DNA from: Bradyrhizobium sp. CCBAU 53421
GTDB lineage: Bacteria; Pseudomonadota; Alphaproteobacteria; Rhizobiales; Xanthobacteraceae
Reading direction: 5' to 3'
NCBI RefSeq assembly: GCF_015291625.1
Contig: NZ_CP030047.1
Span: 4,154,001-4,218,000 of the forward strand
DNA: 64,000 nt
In this document: piece by piece, positions 34,610-43,811 of the stretch
Layout: each line of letters opens with the position of its first letter
How positions within the stretch are numbered: the stretch's first letter is position 1
The notes under the pieces: generated by a model
Seen by the model: only the letters and a program-made list of their open reading frames with translations
What the model was told of the DNA's origin: nothing
Databases searched by the model: none
Translations under genes and position numbers: made by a program

Positions 34610-36070
34610 ATGTTGCTCAAGCAGACACAGCTTCCGGCGCAGGATGAGGCCGGCTTCGATGCCCACGGAATCGAGCCGGTGCCGGCGGCGCACCGCACTT
34701 CGTCATCGTTCGATCAGTTCTGGATCTGGACCGGCGCGAACATCGCGCCGATCAACTGGGTGCTGGGCGCGCTCGGCATCCAGCTCGGCCTCAGCCTGCT
34801 GCAAACGCTTGCGGTCATCGTTGTCGGCAATCTGTTCGGCGCGGCGCTGTTCGCCGCCTTCTGCCTGATGGGGCATCGCACCGGCGTGCCGCAGATGGTG
34901 CTCGGCCGGTTGGCGTTTGGCCGCCGCGGCGCCTATCTGCCGGCACTGGCGCAGGTGCTGATGCCGATGGGGTGGGTCGCGATCAACACTTGGATCGTGC
35001 TCGACCTCTGCATGGCGGCGCTCGCCCAGATGGGCGTCGGCGGCGGTGCCGAGTTCAAATACACGATCGCGGTGCTGGTGATGCTGATCCAGGTCGGCAT
35101 CGCGGCCTGGGGCTTCAACGCCATCAAGGTGTTCGAGCGCTACACGATGCCCTTCATCCTGCTGATCATGGCGGTCATGACTGCGCTCGCTTTCCTGCGT
35201 GTCGATATCAAGTGGCAGTCGGCCACCGTCACCGGCATGCCGGCCTTCGCCGCGGCGACGCAGCTGATGACCGCGATCGGCATCGGCTGGGGGATTTCGT
35301 GGCTCACCTATGCCTCCGACTATACGCGCTTCACCAGGCCCTCGCTCGGCGCGGCCAAGGTGTTTCGGGCGACGTTCCTCGGCATGTTCCTGCCGACGGT
35401 CTGGCTCGCTTTCCTCGGTGCGGCGATCGCGTCCGCCGGCGCCGGCTCCGATCCGTCGAAGCTGATCATCGCAGCGTTCGGCGCGATGGCGCTCCCGGTG
35501 CTGCTGGTGCTGCTGCATGGCCCGATCGCGACCAACATCGTCGTGATCTATTCGGCGGCGCTGTCGTCGCTCGCGCTCGATCTGCGGCGGCCGCGCTGGG
35601 TGATCTCGGTGATGTCAGGTCTGATCGCCTCCGCGATCCTCTACGGCTTCTTGCAGTCGGGCGATTTTGCTCATGCCTTCGACAACTTCATGGTCGCCCT
35701 GATCGTCTGGATCAGCCCATGGGCCGGCGTCACGCTTGCGGATTTCTACCTGGTGCGGCGCGGCCGGATCGATGTCGCCTCGCTCTACGGGGCGCCGGGC
35801 CGGTATCGTGATTTCAATTGGGCCGGGCTGATCGCCTTTGCTGCCGGCTTCGCGGCGGCGTGGGCCTTCCAGATGGGCACGATCAAGGCCATGCAAGGTC
35901 CGCTTGCATTGGCGACCGGCGGGGTGGATTTGTCGTGGCTCACCGGTATCGGCGTTGCGATGGCGAGCTACCTTGCGCTGCATCGGCTGTTTGGACGTCC
36001 GCTGGCGCGGAGCGTGCCGTCGCCGGCCGCGGACGCAGCGTCGATCGAACCCGCGCCCACATCGACCTGA
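34610..36070 (+). CDS. NCS1-family purine/pyrimidine permease (cytosine-permease type)
   Basis: A 486-aa membrane protein with about 12 helices. Signatures: FWIWTGANIAPINWVLGALG (helix 1), RTGVPQMVLGRLAFGRRGAY and PMGWVAINTWIVLDL, and WISPWAGVTLADFYLVRRGR near the end, all typical of cytosine/hydantoin/allantoin permeases. It imports a nucleobase or ureide by cation symport. Adjacent hydrolase genes suggest the imported compound is then opened or deaminated. It ends 22 nt before the convergent LysR gene. Confidence 0.9.
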   Translation: MLLKQTQLPAQDEAGFDAHGIEPVPAAHRTSSSFDQFWIWTGANIAPINWVLGALGIQLGLSLLQTLAVIVVGNLFGAALFAAFCLMGHRTGVPQMVLGRLAFGRRGAYLPALAQVLMPMGWVAINTWIVLDLCMAALAQMGVGGGAEFKYTIAVLVMLIQVGIAAWGFNAIKVFERYTMPFILLIMAVMTALAFLRVDIKWQSATVTGMPAFAAATQLMTAIGIGWGISWLTYASDYTRFTRPSLGAAKVFRATFLGMFLPTVWLAFLGAAIASAGAGSDPSKLIIAAFGAMALPVLLVLLHGPIATNIVVIYSAALSSLALDLRRPRWVISVMSGLIASAILYGFLQSGDFAHAFDNFMVALIVWISPWAGVTLADFYLVRRGRIDVASLYGAPGRYRDFNWAGLIAFAAGFAAAWAFQMGTIKAMQGPLALATGGVDLSWLTGIGVAMASYLALHRLFGRPLARSVPSPAADAASIEPAPTST

Positions 36071-36092
36071 CGGGGGCCCGCGGTGCGCTGGT

Positions 36093-37013
36093 TCACTCCA
36101 TCCGCCCAAACAGCTCCACCAGCGTCTCGCGCAGCCAGCGCTGCGCGGGGACGGTGTCGTTGCGCTGGTGCCAGAACAGGCTGACGATGCGCGGCGGCGC
36201 CGGCAGCGGCACCGGCACCGCATGCAGATGGGGCGCGTGGCGGGACTGTGCGCTGAGATCGCGCGGCAGCACCGCGATCAGGTCGGACTGGCGCACGATC
36301 TCGTAGGCGGCGTTGTAGTGATTGACTGTCGTGACCAGATTGCGCGACAGCCCGCGCGAGGCGAGGAACTGGTCGTAGGTCGGCAGCGTCTTGCCGGCGA
36401 GGCTGACGTCGACATGCTTGGCGTTGAGGAAGCTGCGGGCGTTGAGCCGTTTCCTGTTCGCCAGCGGATGGTCCCGCCGCATCATGCAGGCATATTCGAC
36501 GGTCCATAGCGAGCGTGAGCGGATCGCGGCCGGCGGCTGCTGCGCCTCGTTGACATAGACGCTGAGCACGCAATCGACCCGGTTGTCCTCGAGCCGGTCG
36601 CCGATCTCGAGGATGGTGTTGGGCAGAGTGTGGATGCGCGCGGACGGCGCGATTTCGCCGAAGCGGTTGATGAGCCGCGGCATCACCAGCGAGGAGACGT
36701 AGTCCGACATCGACAGGCTGAATTCGGCCTCGGTGCGCCGCGGATCGAAGGCGTCCTCGTCGAGCGCGTGGCGGACGTGCTCCAGCGCGTCGCCGATCGG
36801 TTGCCACAGCGCCACCGCGCGCTGCGTCGGGCGGATCCCGCTGGCGGTGCGCACGAACAGGGGATCGCCGAGCGCGTCGCGCAGGCGGGCGAGGGCATTG
36901 CTGACGGCGGGCTGGGTCATCGTCAGCGCGCTCGCGGCGCGGGTGACGCTGCCCTCGGTCATCAGCGCCTCGAAGACTTTCAAGAGGTTGAGGTCGAGCG
37001 TGCGGAAGGACAC
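36093..37013 (-). CDS. LysR-family regulator (NodD/NahR-like branch)
   Basis: A 306-aa protein. The N-terminus LDLNLLKVFEALMTEGSVTR with TMTQPAVSNALARLRDALGD is the NodD/NahR/LinR branch signature. The effector region has SLSMSDYVSSLVMPRLI. It is divergent from the MFS transporter across an AT-rich gap of 128 nt with an ATAA-N10-TTAT element, so it most likely activates the transporter and amidohydrolase genes in response to their substrate. Confidence 0.9.
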   Translation of the reverse strand: MSFRTLDLNLLKVFEALMTEGSVTRAASALTMTQPAVSNALARLRDALGDPLFVRTASGIRPTQRAVALWQPIGDALEHVRHALDEDAFDPRRTEAEFSLSMSDYVSSLVMPRLINRFGEIAPSARIHTLPNTILEIGDRLEDNRVDCVLSVYVNEAQQPPAAIRSRSLWTVEYACMMRRDHPLANRKRLNARSFLNAKHVDVSLAGKTLPTYDQFLASRGLSRNLVTTVNHYNAAYEIVRQSDLIAVLPRDLSAQSRHAPHLHAVPVPLPAPPRIVSLFWHQRNDTVPAQRWLRETLVELFGRME

Positions 37014-37042
37014 GAGTAATATTCACATAGGTGATGTGCCAG

Positions 37043-37060
37043 ATAACAATTATAAATTAT
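37043..37060. promoter_or_regulatory. Candidate LysR-binding element
   Basis: ATAA-CAATTATAAA-TTAT is a dyad in the AT-rich gap between the LysR gene and the MFS gene. LysR sites are typically AT-rich dyads of about this size. Support is by position and form only. Confidence 0.35.
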
Positions 37061-37141
37061 TCCCATAATATTGATTTGTCTATCATTCCCCCGGCTGACC
37101 CTGCGGCGTGTGCCGACCGTGGGGCGGAGGGGGGCTATTTC

Positions 37142-38497
37142 ATGTCGATGATTTCGGCGCGCATCGAGCGCCTGCCGTTCGCGCGTTTCCATGTGCACCT
37201 GCTGCTGATGGGCGGCCTGGGCTATCTGTTCGACGCGATGGATGCCGCGGTTCTGGCGTTCATCCTGCCGGTGCTGCGCACCGCCTGGGGTCTCACCAAT
37301 GTCGAGACCGGCGTGCTCGGCAGCAGCACCTTCGTCGGTTATCTGTTCGGCGCGCTGCTGGCGGGGACACTGGGCGACCTGATCGGCCGCCGTGCGGTGA
37401 TGATGTCGGCGCTGGCGCTCTACAGCGCGGCCTCGCTGGTCAGCGCGGCCGTGGACAGCTGGCCGGCGTTCTTCGCCGCGCGCGTCGTCGCCGGCATGGG
37501 CACCGGGGCGGAAAGCGCGATCATCGCGCCATACCTCGCGGAATTCGTGGCGCGGCGTTACCGCGGCGCCTTCACCGGCGCGCTCGCCGGCTTCTTCTCG
37601 TTCGGCTTCGTCGCAGCCGCCTTGCTCGGCTATTTCATCGTGCCGGCCTATGAGAACGGCTGGCGCATCGTGCTCGTCGTCACCGCCATACCTGTCGTGA
37701 TGCTGTTGTGGTGGCGCAGGTCCTTGCCGGAATCGCCGCGCTGGCTGGAAAGCCGCGGCAGGGCCAAGGAAGCCGAAGCGGTGCTCGACAGGATCGAGGC
37801 CGGCTTCGCGCGCGAGGGCCGGCTGCTGCCGGCTCCGGTCGCCGAGCCCGCTGCGCCTGCCGTATCGTCGGGAACGCTGCTGAGCAATTTTGCGGCGCTG
37901 CTGGCCGGCCGCCAGGCGCGGATCACGACCATGACCTGGATCATGTGGCTGTCGATCACGTTCAGCTATTACTCCTTCTTCGTCTGGATTCCCGGCCTCT
38001 TGGTGCAGAACGGCATGAGCATCACCAAGAGTTTCGGCTATTCGCTCGCGATGTATTGCGCGCAGGTGCCGGGCTATTTCACTGCCGCCTTCTTCAATGA
38101 GCGGATCGGAAGACAGGCCACCATCGCAACCTACATGCTGCTCGGCGGCATCAGCGCGCTCGGGCTCGCTTTTGCTGCCAGCGACGGCCAGATCATGACG
38201 GCCGGCCTCTTGCTGTCGTTCTTCATGAACGGCACCTATGCCGGCGTCTATGCCTACACGGCGGAAGTGTTCCCGACCGCGATCAGGACCACGGGGGCGG
38301 GGCTCGCATCCGCGATCGGCCGCATCGGCGCGATCGCAGCGCCGATCCTGGTCGGCTATCTCTATCCCAATTTCGGCTTCGCCGGCGTGTTCGGCGTCAC
38401 CACCTCCGTGCTGTTGATCGGCGCTCTGACCGTCGTGCTGATGGGCGTGCCGACGCGCGGCCGGTCGCTGGAAGATATTGCAAGCGAAGCCGCGTGA
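37142..38497 (+). CDS. MFS transporter (metabolite:H+ symporter branch)
   Basis: A 451-aa, 12-helix transporter; ATG 37142 is preferred because the open upstream codons (from 37031) look non-coding. Signatures: LLMGGLGYLFDAMDAAVLAF (helix 1 with acidic residues), the helix 2-3 motif LGDLIGRRAVMMSAL, and RVVAGMGTGAESAIIAPYLA in helix 4. A conserved WWRRSLPESPRWLESRGR follows helix 6. This is the aromatic-acid/metabolite symporter pattern. It probably supplies the substrate of the amidohydrolase 78 nt downstream. Confidence 0.9.
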   Translation: MSMISARIERLPFARFHVHLLLMGGLGYLFDAMDAAVLAFILPVLRTAWGLTNVETGVLGSSTFVGYLFGALLAGTLGDLIGRRAVMMSALALYSAASLVSAAVDSWPAFFAARVVAGMGTGAESAIIAPYLAEFVARRYRGAFTGALAGFFSFGFVAAALLGYFIVPAYENGWRIVLVVTAIPVVMLLWWRRSLPESPRWLESRGRAKEAEAVLDRIEAGFAREGRLLPAPVAEPAAPAVSSGTLLSNFAALLAGRQARITTMTWIMWLSITFSYYSFFVWIPGLLVQNGMSITKSFGYSLAMYCAQVPGYFTAAFFNERIGRQATIATYMLLGGISALGLAFAASDGQIMTAGLLLSFFMNGTYAGVYAYTAEVFPTAIRTTGAGLASAIGRIGAIAAPILVGYLYPNFGFAGVFGVTTSVLLIGALTVVLMGVPTRGRSLEDIASEAA

Positions 38498-38498
38498 A

Positions 38499-38543
38499 GC
38501 ATGATCCGGAAAAGTGTGAAGCGGTTTTCCGAATAGATCATGC
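38499..38543. repeat. Dispersed palindromic repeat, copy 3
   Basis: GCATGATCCGGAAAAGTGTG to GATCATGC, hairpin-forming. It sits between the MFS gene stop and the amidohydrolase start, inside a probable operon. Confidence 0.8.
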
Positions 38544-38574
38544 TCAAGCCACGCTGCCCTGACAGGAGACCTTT

Positions 38575-39819
38575 ATGACAAGTATCCTCTTCAAGAACGC
38601 TGCGCTGCTCGATCCGCTGCGCTCCGATCTGCTCGAAGGCCATCACGTGCTGGTCGAGGATCGCCTGATCAAGGAGGTCTCCGACCGGCCGATCGAGGCC
38701 ACGGTCGATCGCGTCATCGACCTCAAGGGCAAGACCCTGATGCCCGGCCTGATCGACCTGCATGTGCATGCGGTCGCGGTCGAGCTCGATCTGTCGCAGC
38801 AGGCCCGGATGGCCAACGTGCTGGTGACGCTGCGCTCGACCATGCTGCTGCGGGGCATGCTGAAGCGCGGCTTCACCACGGTCCGCGATGCCGGCGGCGC
38901 CGGCTATGCGCTCAAGCAGGCGATCGACACCGGCCTCACCGATGGTCCGCGGCTGTTCGTCTCCGGCCGGGCGCTGAGCCAGACCGGCGGCCATGGCGAC
39001 GGGCGCGCCCGCTCGGACTATCTGGCCGACCCGACCTGCTCCTGCTGCGTGCGGGTCGGCGCGATCGCGCGCGTCGTCGACGGTGTCGATGCGGTGCGCA
39101 AGGCGGTGCGCGAGGAGCTGCAGATGGGCGCCGACCAGATCAAGATCATGGCGTCCGGCGGCGTCGCGTCGCCGACCGATCCGATCGGCGCCTACGGTTA
39201 CTCCGAGGACGAGATCCGCGCCATCGTCGCGGAGGCGAAGGCGCGGCACACCTATGTGCTGGCCCATGCCTACACCGCGGAAGCGATCGAACGCGCGGTG
39301 CGCTGTGGTGTGCGTACGATCGAGCACGGCAATCTGGTCGATCTGCCGACCGCCCGCCTGATGGCGGAGCAGGGCGCCTATGCGGTGCCGACCCTCGTCA
39401 CCTACGAAGCATTGGCAAACGAGGGCGCGAAGTACGGCCTGCCCGCGGCGAGCGTCGCCAAGATCGCCGACGTGCGCGACGCCGGCCTGCGCTCGCTCGC
39501 GATCTACCGCGAGGCCGGCGTCAAGATCGGGTATGGCAGCGATTTGCTCGGACCATCGCAGCGGCTGCAGAGCGAGGAGTTCCGGATCCGCGCCGAGCTG
39601 ATGGGCGCGCAGGCGGTGATCGCGAGCGCGACCATGATCGGCGCGGAGGTGCTCGGCATGGAAGGCAAGCTCGGCCGCATCGCGCCGGAGGCCTTTGCCG
39701 ACCTGCTGGTGGTCGAGGGCAATCCGCTGCGCGACGTGGGGTGCCTGCTCGGCCAGGGCGAGCAGATCCCGCTTGTCATGAAGGCCGGCAAGGCCGAGGT
39801 CGATAGGCTGAGTGGGTAG
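38575..39819 (+). CDS. Metal-dependent amidohydrolase (imidazolonepropionase/Xaa-Pro dipeptidase-like)
   Basis: A 414-aa TIM-barrel amidohydrolase; ATG 38575 follows GACAGGAGACCTTT. The metal-ligand set is visible: His pair in LIDLHVHAV, the bridging Lys in QIKIMASGG, His in VLAHAYTAE, His in RTIEHGN, and Asp in IGYGSDLLG. A small composite beta domain is formed by both ends (VIDLKGKTLMPG; ADLLVVEGNPL). It hydrolyses a cyclic or linear amide; the exact substrate is open. It likely forms an operon with the MFS transporter. Confidence 0.88.
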   Translation: MTSILFKNAALLDPLRSDLLEGHHVLVEDRLIKEVSDRPIEATVDRVIDLKGKTLMPGLIDLHVHAVAVELDLSQQARMANVLVTLRSTMLLRGMLKRGFTTVRDAGGAGYALKQAIDTGLTDGPRLFVSGRALSQTGGHGDGRARSDYLADPTCSCCVRVGAIARVVDGVDAVRKAVREELQMGADQIKIMASGGVASPTDPIGAYGYSEDEIRAIVAEAKARHTYVLAHAYTAEAIERAVRCGVRTIEHGNLVDLPTARLMAEQGAYAVPTLVTYEALANEGAKYGLPAASVAKIADVRDAGLRSLAIYREAGVKIGYGSDLLGPSQRLQSEEFRIRAELMGAQAVIASATMIGAEVLGMEGKLGRIAPEAFADLLVVEGNPLRDVGCLLGQGEQIPLVMKAGKAEVDRLSG

Positions 39820-39831
39820 GGCAATCGCATC

Positions 39832-39953
39832 TGTCATCGCCCGGCCTGTGCGCAATTGCGCACATGGACCCGGCGATCCAGTACGCCGCGGCCATCGGCT
39901 CAAGCACTACTGTCTCTGGAATACTGGATCACCAGCATGCGCGGGTGATGACA
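39832..39953. repeat. About 120-bp repeat element with terminal and internal inverted repeats
   Basis: Ends TGTCATCGCCCGG and GCGGGTGATGACA are inverted with 11 of 13 matches. Inside, GATCCAGTA (39875-39883) pairs with TACTGGATC (39922-39930), and GCGCAATTGCGC is a palindrome. The whole can fold as one long hairpin. MITE-like or REP-like; related elements are widespread in Bradyrhizobium. Confidence 0.7.
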
Positions 39954-40275
39954 CCGTGTGGGAGGAGCCGCACATTACGAATTCGGAATAATAGAAGAAT
40001 GCCACTGAGTTGCCCGACGAGTCAAGTAGCCGTGTCCGCCGGCTACTTTGCATGGGGTTGTTTTCGATATTTTGGTCCACGCGACGGCAGGCGATCGCAT
40101 CCGGCGATCTTATGACCGTCCGCCCTCACCACACCACGCGGAGGCCGGCGGTGCCCATCGAGGGGCTCGGGCAGGTCCGACGAGCTCGATCACGATACCG
40201 CTGGCGGCGTTGACGTTGCCGGGCGGAAGCACGACATACCGGTTGCCGACCCCACCCGCCGCTCCGGAGCCAGCC
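39954..40275. other. Intergenic region before the cyclase gene
   Basis: The cyclase frame is open back to 40048, but those codons look non-coding and start with no ribosome site. No RNA or clear promoter is recognised. Confidence 0.4.
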
Positions 40276-41472
40276 ATGAACGCGCCCAACATCGATGCCG
40301 TCCCGCCGCAGTCCGACGGCGACGTCGTGAGCTGGCTGACCAACCAGACGCGCGACCAGCGCTTCATCGACAACATCTTCGCCGAGCTCTGCGTCCGGCT
40401 GCAGGGCGCGGGCATCCCGCTCAAGCGGGCGACGATGAATCTCCTGATCCAGCATCCGCAATGGCTCGGCGCCCGGATCATGTGGGCCGACGGCAAGCGC
40501 GAGGCCGAGATCAACCGGGTCGACTACGATGTCCAGCAGCGCTCGGAATATATCGGCAGTCCGGTCTACGAGATCCATCAGGGCGTCGACGAGGTGCACG
40601 AGAAGCTCGAACGTGACCCATCACAGGGCCGCAAGCACGCGCTCTATGACGACATGCGCGCGCAAGGCCTGACCGACTATGTGGCGTGGCCGCTGCTGCA
40701 TACGCTCGGCAAGCGGCATGTCGTGACGTTCGCGACCGACCGGGCGGGAGGCTTCGATGACGCCCATGTCGCCAGTCTGAAGAAGGTGCTGCCGGTGCTG
40801 GCGCTGGTCAGCGAGATCCGGATGAAGAACCGCCTGGCGCGGACGCTGCTCGAGACCTATGTCGGGACGCACGCCGGCGAGATGATCCTGGCCGGTGCGA
40901 CGCGGCGCGGCAGCGGCACCACGGTGCGTGCCGCGATCATGATCTGCGACCTCAGGGATTTCACCCGCATCTCGGATAGCTGGCCGCGCGATGACGTCAT
41001 CGATCTGCTCAACGACTATTTCGACGCGATGTCGGAGCCGATCGCGCGGCATGGCGGGGAAATCCTGAAGTTCATCGGCGACGGTCTGCTCGCGATCTTC
41101 CCGCTGAGCGATCCCAAGGCCTGCGCCAACCTGCTGCACGCGGTGTCCGAGGCGCGCGAGGCGATGGCGGCGCTGAGCGAAAAGAACAGCATGATGGGCC
41201 GGGCGCCGATGAATTACGGCATCGGCGTCCACGTCGGCGACGTCATGTACGGCAATATCGGGTCGCGCAGCCGGCTCGACTTCACCGTGATCGGCCCGGC
41301 GGTGAACATGGCCTCGCGGCTCGAAGCGCTGACCAAGCAGTTGAAGAAGAACGTGCTGCTGTCGCGCGCCTTCGCCGATCTGGTCGAGCACGATTTCGCG
41401 CTCGAGCATGTCGGCGAGCATGCAGTGCGCGGCTTCAGCGAGCCGATCGAGCTGTTTGCCTATAGCGGCTGA
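40276..41472 (+). CDS. Class III adenylate/guanylate cyclase domain protein
   Basis: A 398-aa protein from ATG 40276 (MNAPNIDAVPPQ). The N-terminal 200 residues are a sensory region without membrane helices, GAF-like in layout (GIPLKRATMNLLIQHPQWLG; VAWPLLHTLGKRHVVTFAT). The C-terminal catalytic domain has the first metal Asp in AIMICDLRDFTRISD, the second in GEILKFIGDGLLAIF, and the transition-state Asn/Arg in VIGPAVNMASRLEAL. It probably makes cAMP or cGMP in response to a cytosolic signal. It stands alone and converges with the ClC gene 7 nt later. Confidence 0.9.
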   Translation: MNAPNIDAVPPQSDGDVVSWLTNQTRDQRFIDNIFAELCVRLQGAGIPLKRATMNLLIQHPQWLGARIMWADGKREAEINRVDYDVQQRSEYIGSPVYEIHQGVDEVHEKLERDPSQGRKHALYDDMRAQGLTDYVAWPLLHTLGKRHVVTFATDRAGGFDDAHVASLKKVLPVLALVSEIRMKNRLARTLLETYVGTHAGEMILAGATRRGSGTTVRAAIMICDLRDFTRISDSWPRDDVIDLLNDYFDAMSEPIARHGGEILKFIGDGLLAIFPLSDPKACANLLHAVSEAREAMAALSEKNSMMGRAPMNYGIGVHVGDVMYGNIGSRSRLDFTVIGPAVNMASRLEALTKQLKKNVLLSRAFADLVEHDFALEHVGEHAVRGFSEPIELFAYSG

Positions 41473-41479
41473 AGGATCT

Positions 41480-42793
41480 TCAGGCCGGCGTCGCCTTCGG
41501 CGCCGGCGCAGCCCGATCGATGAATCCCTTGGCGAGGGCGTGATAGACGCCCTCCTTGCAGATCAGGCGCGAACTCGCATGCGCAATCAGGGCCGCGGCC
41601 ATCAGCGGCACGACCATCGCGTGATTGTCGGTCATCTCGGTGACGATCACGAAGGCCGTAATCGGGGCCTGAACCACGCCGGCGAAATAGGAGACCATGC
41701 CGAGCAGCATGATGGCCGGTAGCGGCGCTCCGTGGAACAGCGGCGCGATGTTGGAGCCGAGCCCGGCGCCGACCGCGAGCGAGGGTGCGAAGATGCCGCC
41801 CGGCATGCCGCTGATCGAGGCAAAGGTGGTGGCCAGGAATTTCCAGAGGCTGAAGCTCGCGGGCAATTGCGAGCCGGCTTCGAGCGCGGATTTGACCTGC
41901 TGATATCCCGTGCCGTAGATCGCGCCGTCGGACGCGATCCCGCAGATCGCCGCGGCCAATCCGCAGACCGCGGCGAAGCAAACCGGATAGCCTTTGATCG
42001 CGCGGCCCACCGGATTGGCAAATCCGCGCGCCATTGCGATCAGGATGCGGCTGAACAGGCCGCCCGCCAGACCTCCGGCGACGCCGCAGATCGGGACCGC
42101 GAGCCAGTCGGCGCCGTTGTGCAAGCCCGTCGCGCTGGTGCCGAAATAGGTGTAATTGCCCATCAGAGCGAGCGACGTCAGGCCCGCGGCGATGACCGCG
42201 CCGATGATCAGGCTCGAGGTTCGCGTCTCGAAGGCGCGGCTCATTTCCTCGATGCCGAACACGATTCCCGCCAGCGGGGTGTTGAAGGCCGCCGCGACGC
42301 CCGCGGCCGCGCCGGCAAGGATCAAGCCGGGTTGACGCCGGGGCGAGAAGCGACCGAGCGCAAACATGATCGACGCGCCGATCTGCACCGTTGGTCCCTC
42401 GCGCCCGACCGAGGCGCCGCACAACAGGCCGAACAGGGTCAGCAGGATCTTGCCGGCCGCGACGCGCAGCGAAACCAGGCTTTCGCGCGCGGTCTGGTCG
42501 GTCAGATGGCGTGCGGCGATGGCCTGCGGGATGCCGCTGCCCTGTGCGTTCTGAAAGAAGCGATTGGTCAGGAAGACCGACAGGGCGAAGCCTGCGGGCG
42601 TCACCACCAGCGAGGCATAACGGACATGCGACACCAGCGCGGAGAAGGCGACCTGCGCCAGATCGGCGAGTTGTGCGAGCGCGACGGCGGCCGCGCCGAC
42701 GGCAATGCCGCCGAGCAGGAAGATGGCCCGGCGTTGCCAACGCGCGGAAACAATTCTGAGCAGCCGCCTGTGGCGGTTGGAGGGGAAGGCCAT
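41480..42793 (-). CDS. ClC-family chloride channel / H+-antiporter
   Basis: A 437-aa, 18-helix-fold membrane protein. All three selectivity signatures are present: GSGIPQAIAAR, GREGPTVQIGASI with the gating Glu, and GGIFAPSLAVGAG. The usual central Tyr region and FYNTPLAGIVFGIEE-like helix (AAFNTPLAGIVFGIEEM) are also seen. It moves chloride or another anion against protons. No C-terminal CBS domain is present, as in most bacterial forms. Confidence 0.93.
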   Translation of the reverse strand: MAFPSNRHRRLLRIVSARWQRRAIFLLGGIAVGAAAVALAQLADLAQVAFSALVSHVRYASLVVTPAGFALSVFLTNRFFQNAQGSGIPQAIAARHLTDQTARESLVSLRVAAGKILLTLFGLLCGASVGREGPTVQIGASIMFALGRFSPRRQPGLILAGAAAGVAAAFNTPLAGIVFGIEEMSRAFETRTSSLIIGAVIAAGLTSLALMGNYTYFGTSATGLHNGADWLAVPICGVAGGLAGGLFSRILIAMARGFANPVGRAIKGYPVCFAAVCGLAAAICGIASDGAIYGTGYQQVKSALEAGSQLPASFSLWKFLATTFASISGMPGGIFAPSLAVGAGLGSNIAPLFHGAPLPAIMLLGMVSYFAGVVQAPITAFVIVTEMTDNHAMVVPLMAAALIAHASSRLICKEGVYHALAKGFIDRAAPAPKATPA

Positions 42794-42962
42794 TCTGACG
42801 GTGTTCCGGCTGATGTCGTGGTCCGGTCCGGACGGATCACGTCATTCCTAGCACGCGTCGGTGGTGGGCGAAGCTCAACAAATCAGCAAGGCATGCCCGC
42901 GCAGCGGCCAGATGCCAAAGCCGAAATCTACGATTGTGCGCGAGCAGCAGATATCCCGCCGT

Positions 42963-43358
42963 CTATCTCCGGCGCCGCTGCTTCCTTGGAAACAGCCGGT
43001 CGCGGATGTAGCGCGAGGTCGGCGTCAGGCGAAGTCCGCGCGGCTTCTGCCAGGCGGCGCGGTCGATCTCCTTCTTGTCGCCGATCGCCAGCCTTCCCTT
43101 GGCGTTCTTGGCGATGAAGATTGCATCGCTCATCCTGCGGCCGGAACGCTTGTTCTTGGCCGTCACTTCCTTCCACAGGCTGAGCCTGCCGAGCTTGAGC
43201 TTCGGCAGCTCTTCCTTGATCTCACGCTTCAGGCAGTCCTTGCCGGTCTCGCGCGCACGCCTGCGTCCGCCGGGGAACATCCACAGCCCGTCAGATCGAC
43301 GTCGGACCAGAAGGACCTTGCCGCGCTTCGCGGCAACCAGTTTGGAAGACTTCGTCAT
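42963..43358 (-). CDS. NUDIX hydrolase
   Basis: A 131-aa protein. The Nudix box G-x5-E-x7-REIKEEL is intact except that Pro replaces the Gly after EEL (GGRRRARETGKDCLKREIKE, then ELPKL), within WMFPGGRRRARETG. The N-terminus KVLLVRRRSDGLW and the very basic C-terminus (FPRKQRRRR) are typical of the short mutT/DIPP-like forms. Likely a nucleotide-diphosphate or diphosphoinositol-type hydrolase; substrate unknown. A candidate operator lies 42 nt upstream. Confidence 0.88.
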   Translation of the reverse strand: MTKSSKLVAAKRGKVLLVRRRSDGLWMFPGGRRRARETGKDCLKREIKEELPKLKLGRLSLWKEVTAKNKRSGRRMSDAIFIAKNAKGRLAIGDKKEIDRAAWQKPRGLRLTPTSRYIRDRLFPRKQRRRR

Positions 43359-43399
43359 GTACTGCGCAATGATCGAAACAGAATCGACCCCATTTTAAT

Positions 43400-43419
43400 T
43401 TGTCTATTTGAGTAGACAA
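43400..43419. promoter_or_regulatory. Palindromic operator candidate upstream of the NUDIX gene
   Basis: TTGTCTA-TTTGAG-TAGACAA is a perfect 7-bp dyad in AT-rich sequence 42 nt before the NUDIX start codon on the minus strand. The form fits a dimeric repressor site. No matching regulator is identified. Confidence 0.45.
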
Positions 43420-43811
43420 GTTCCAACGACGAATTGTTCCACAGTCATGTGTCGGCCGTTTGTCTGTCACGGATGGGCCTGAGCACTGAGGAAGTCCTGA
43501 CGACGCGCGTTCTCGTAAGAGGAGGCTGCAAATGATGAGGTGGCCGGCTGTGACGGTCTGCCGCGGCTTCACCGCAGAGACGCGCACACGTTCGCCGTGA
43601 TCCCGGCCGGGCGCGTTCGTCCGTGGCTCTCCGGTCTCGTTTCATCGAACATCCTCACGTTGAGTTTGTTGAGAATGAGATACTCCTGGTTCCGTAGCGG
43701 GAACCCTGCGATCGCGTGTCGATGACAAAAGCCCATGACAGCCAGCTCCGCCGCTTGACTAGATGTTCTTGTTTTGTTCTAATTGCCCTCCACCGTGAAT
43801 AGGAGCCCGTC
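43420..43811. other. Intergenic region, no gene seen
   Basis: Contains short open frames only, without ribosome sites or coding bias. The promoter of the small gene at 43812 must lie here. Confidence 0.35.

Noticed and set aside
40048..40275. N-terminal extension of the cyclase by 76 codons
   Set aside because: Codon pattern and lack of a ribosome site favour ATG 40276.
41732..43117. 461-aa plus-strand frame opposite ClC and NUDIX
   Set aside because: Shadow frame with Arg/Ala/Gly/Asp bias; both opposite genes have complete signatures.
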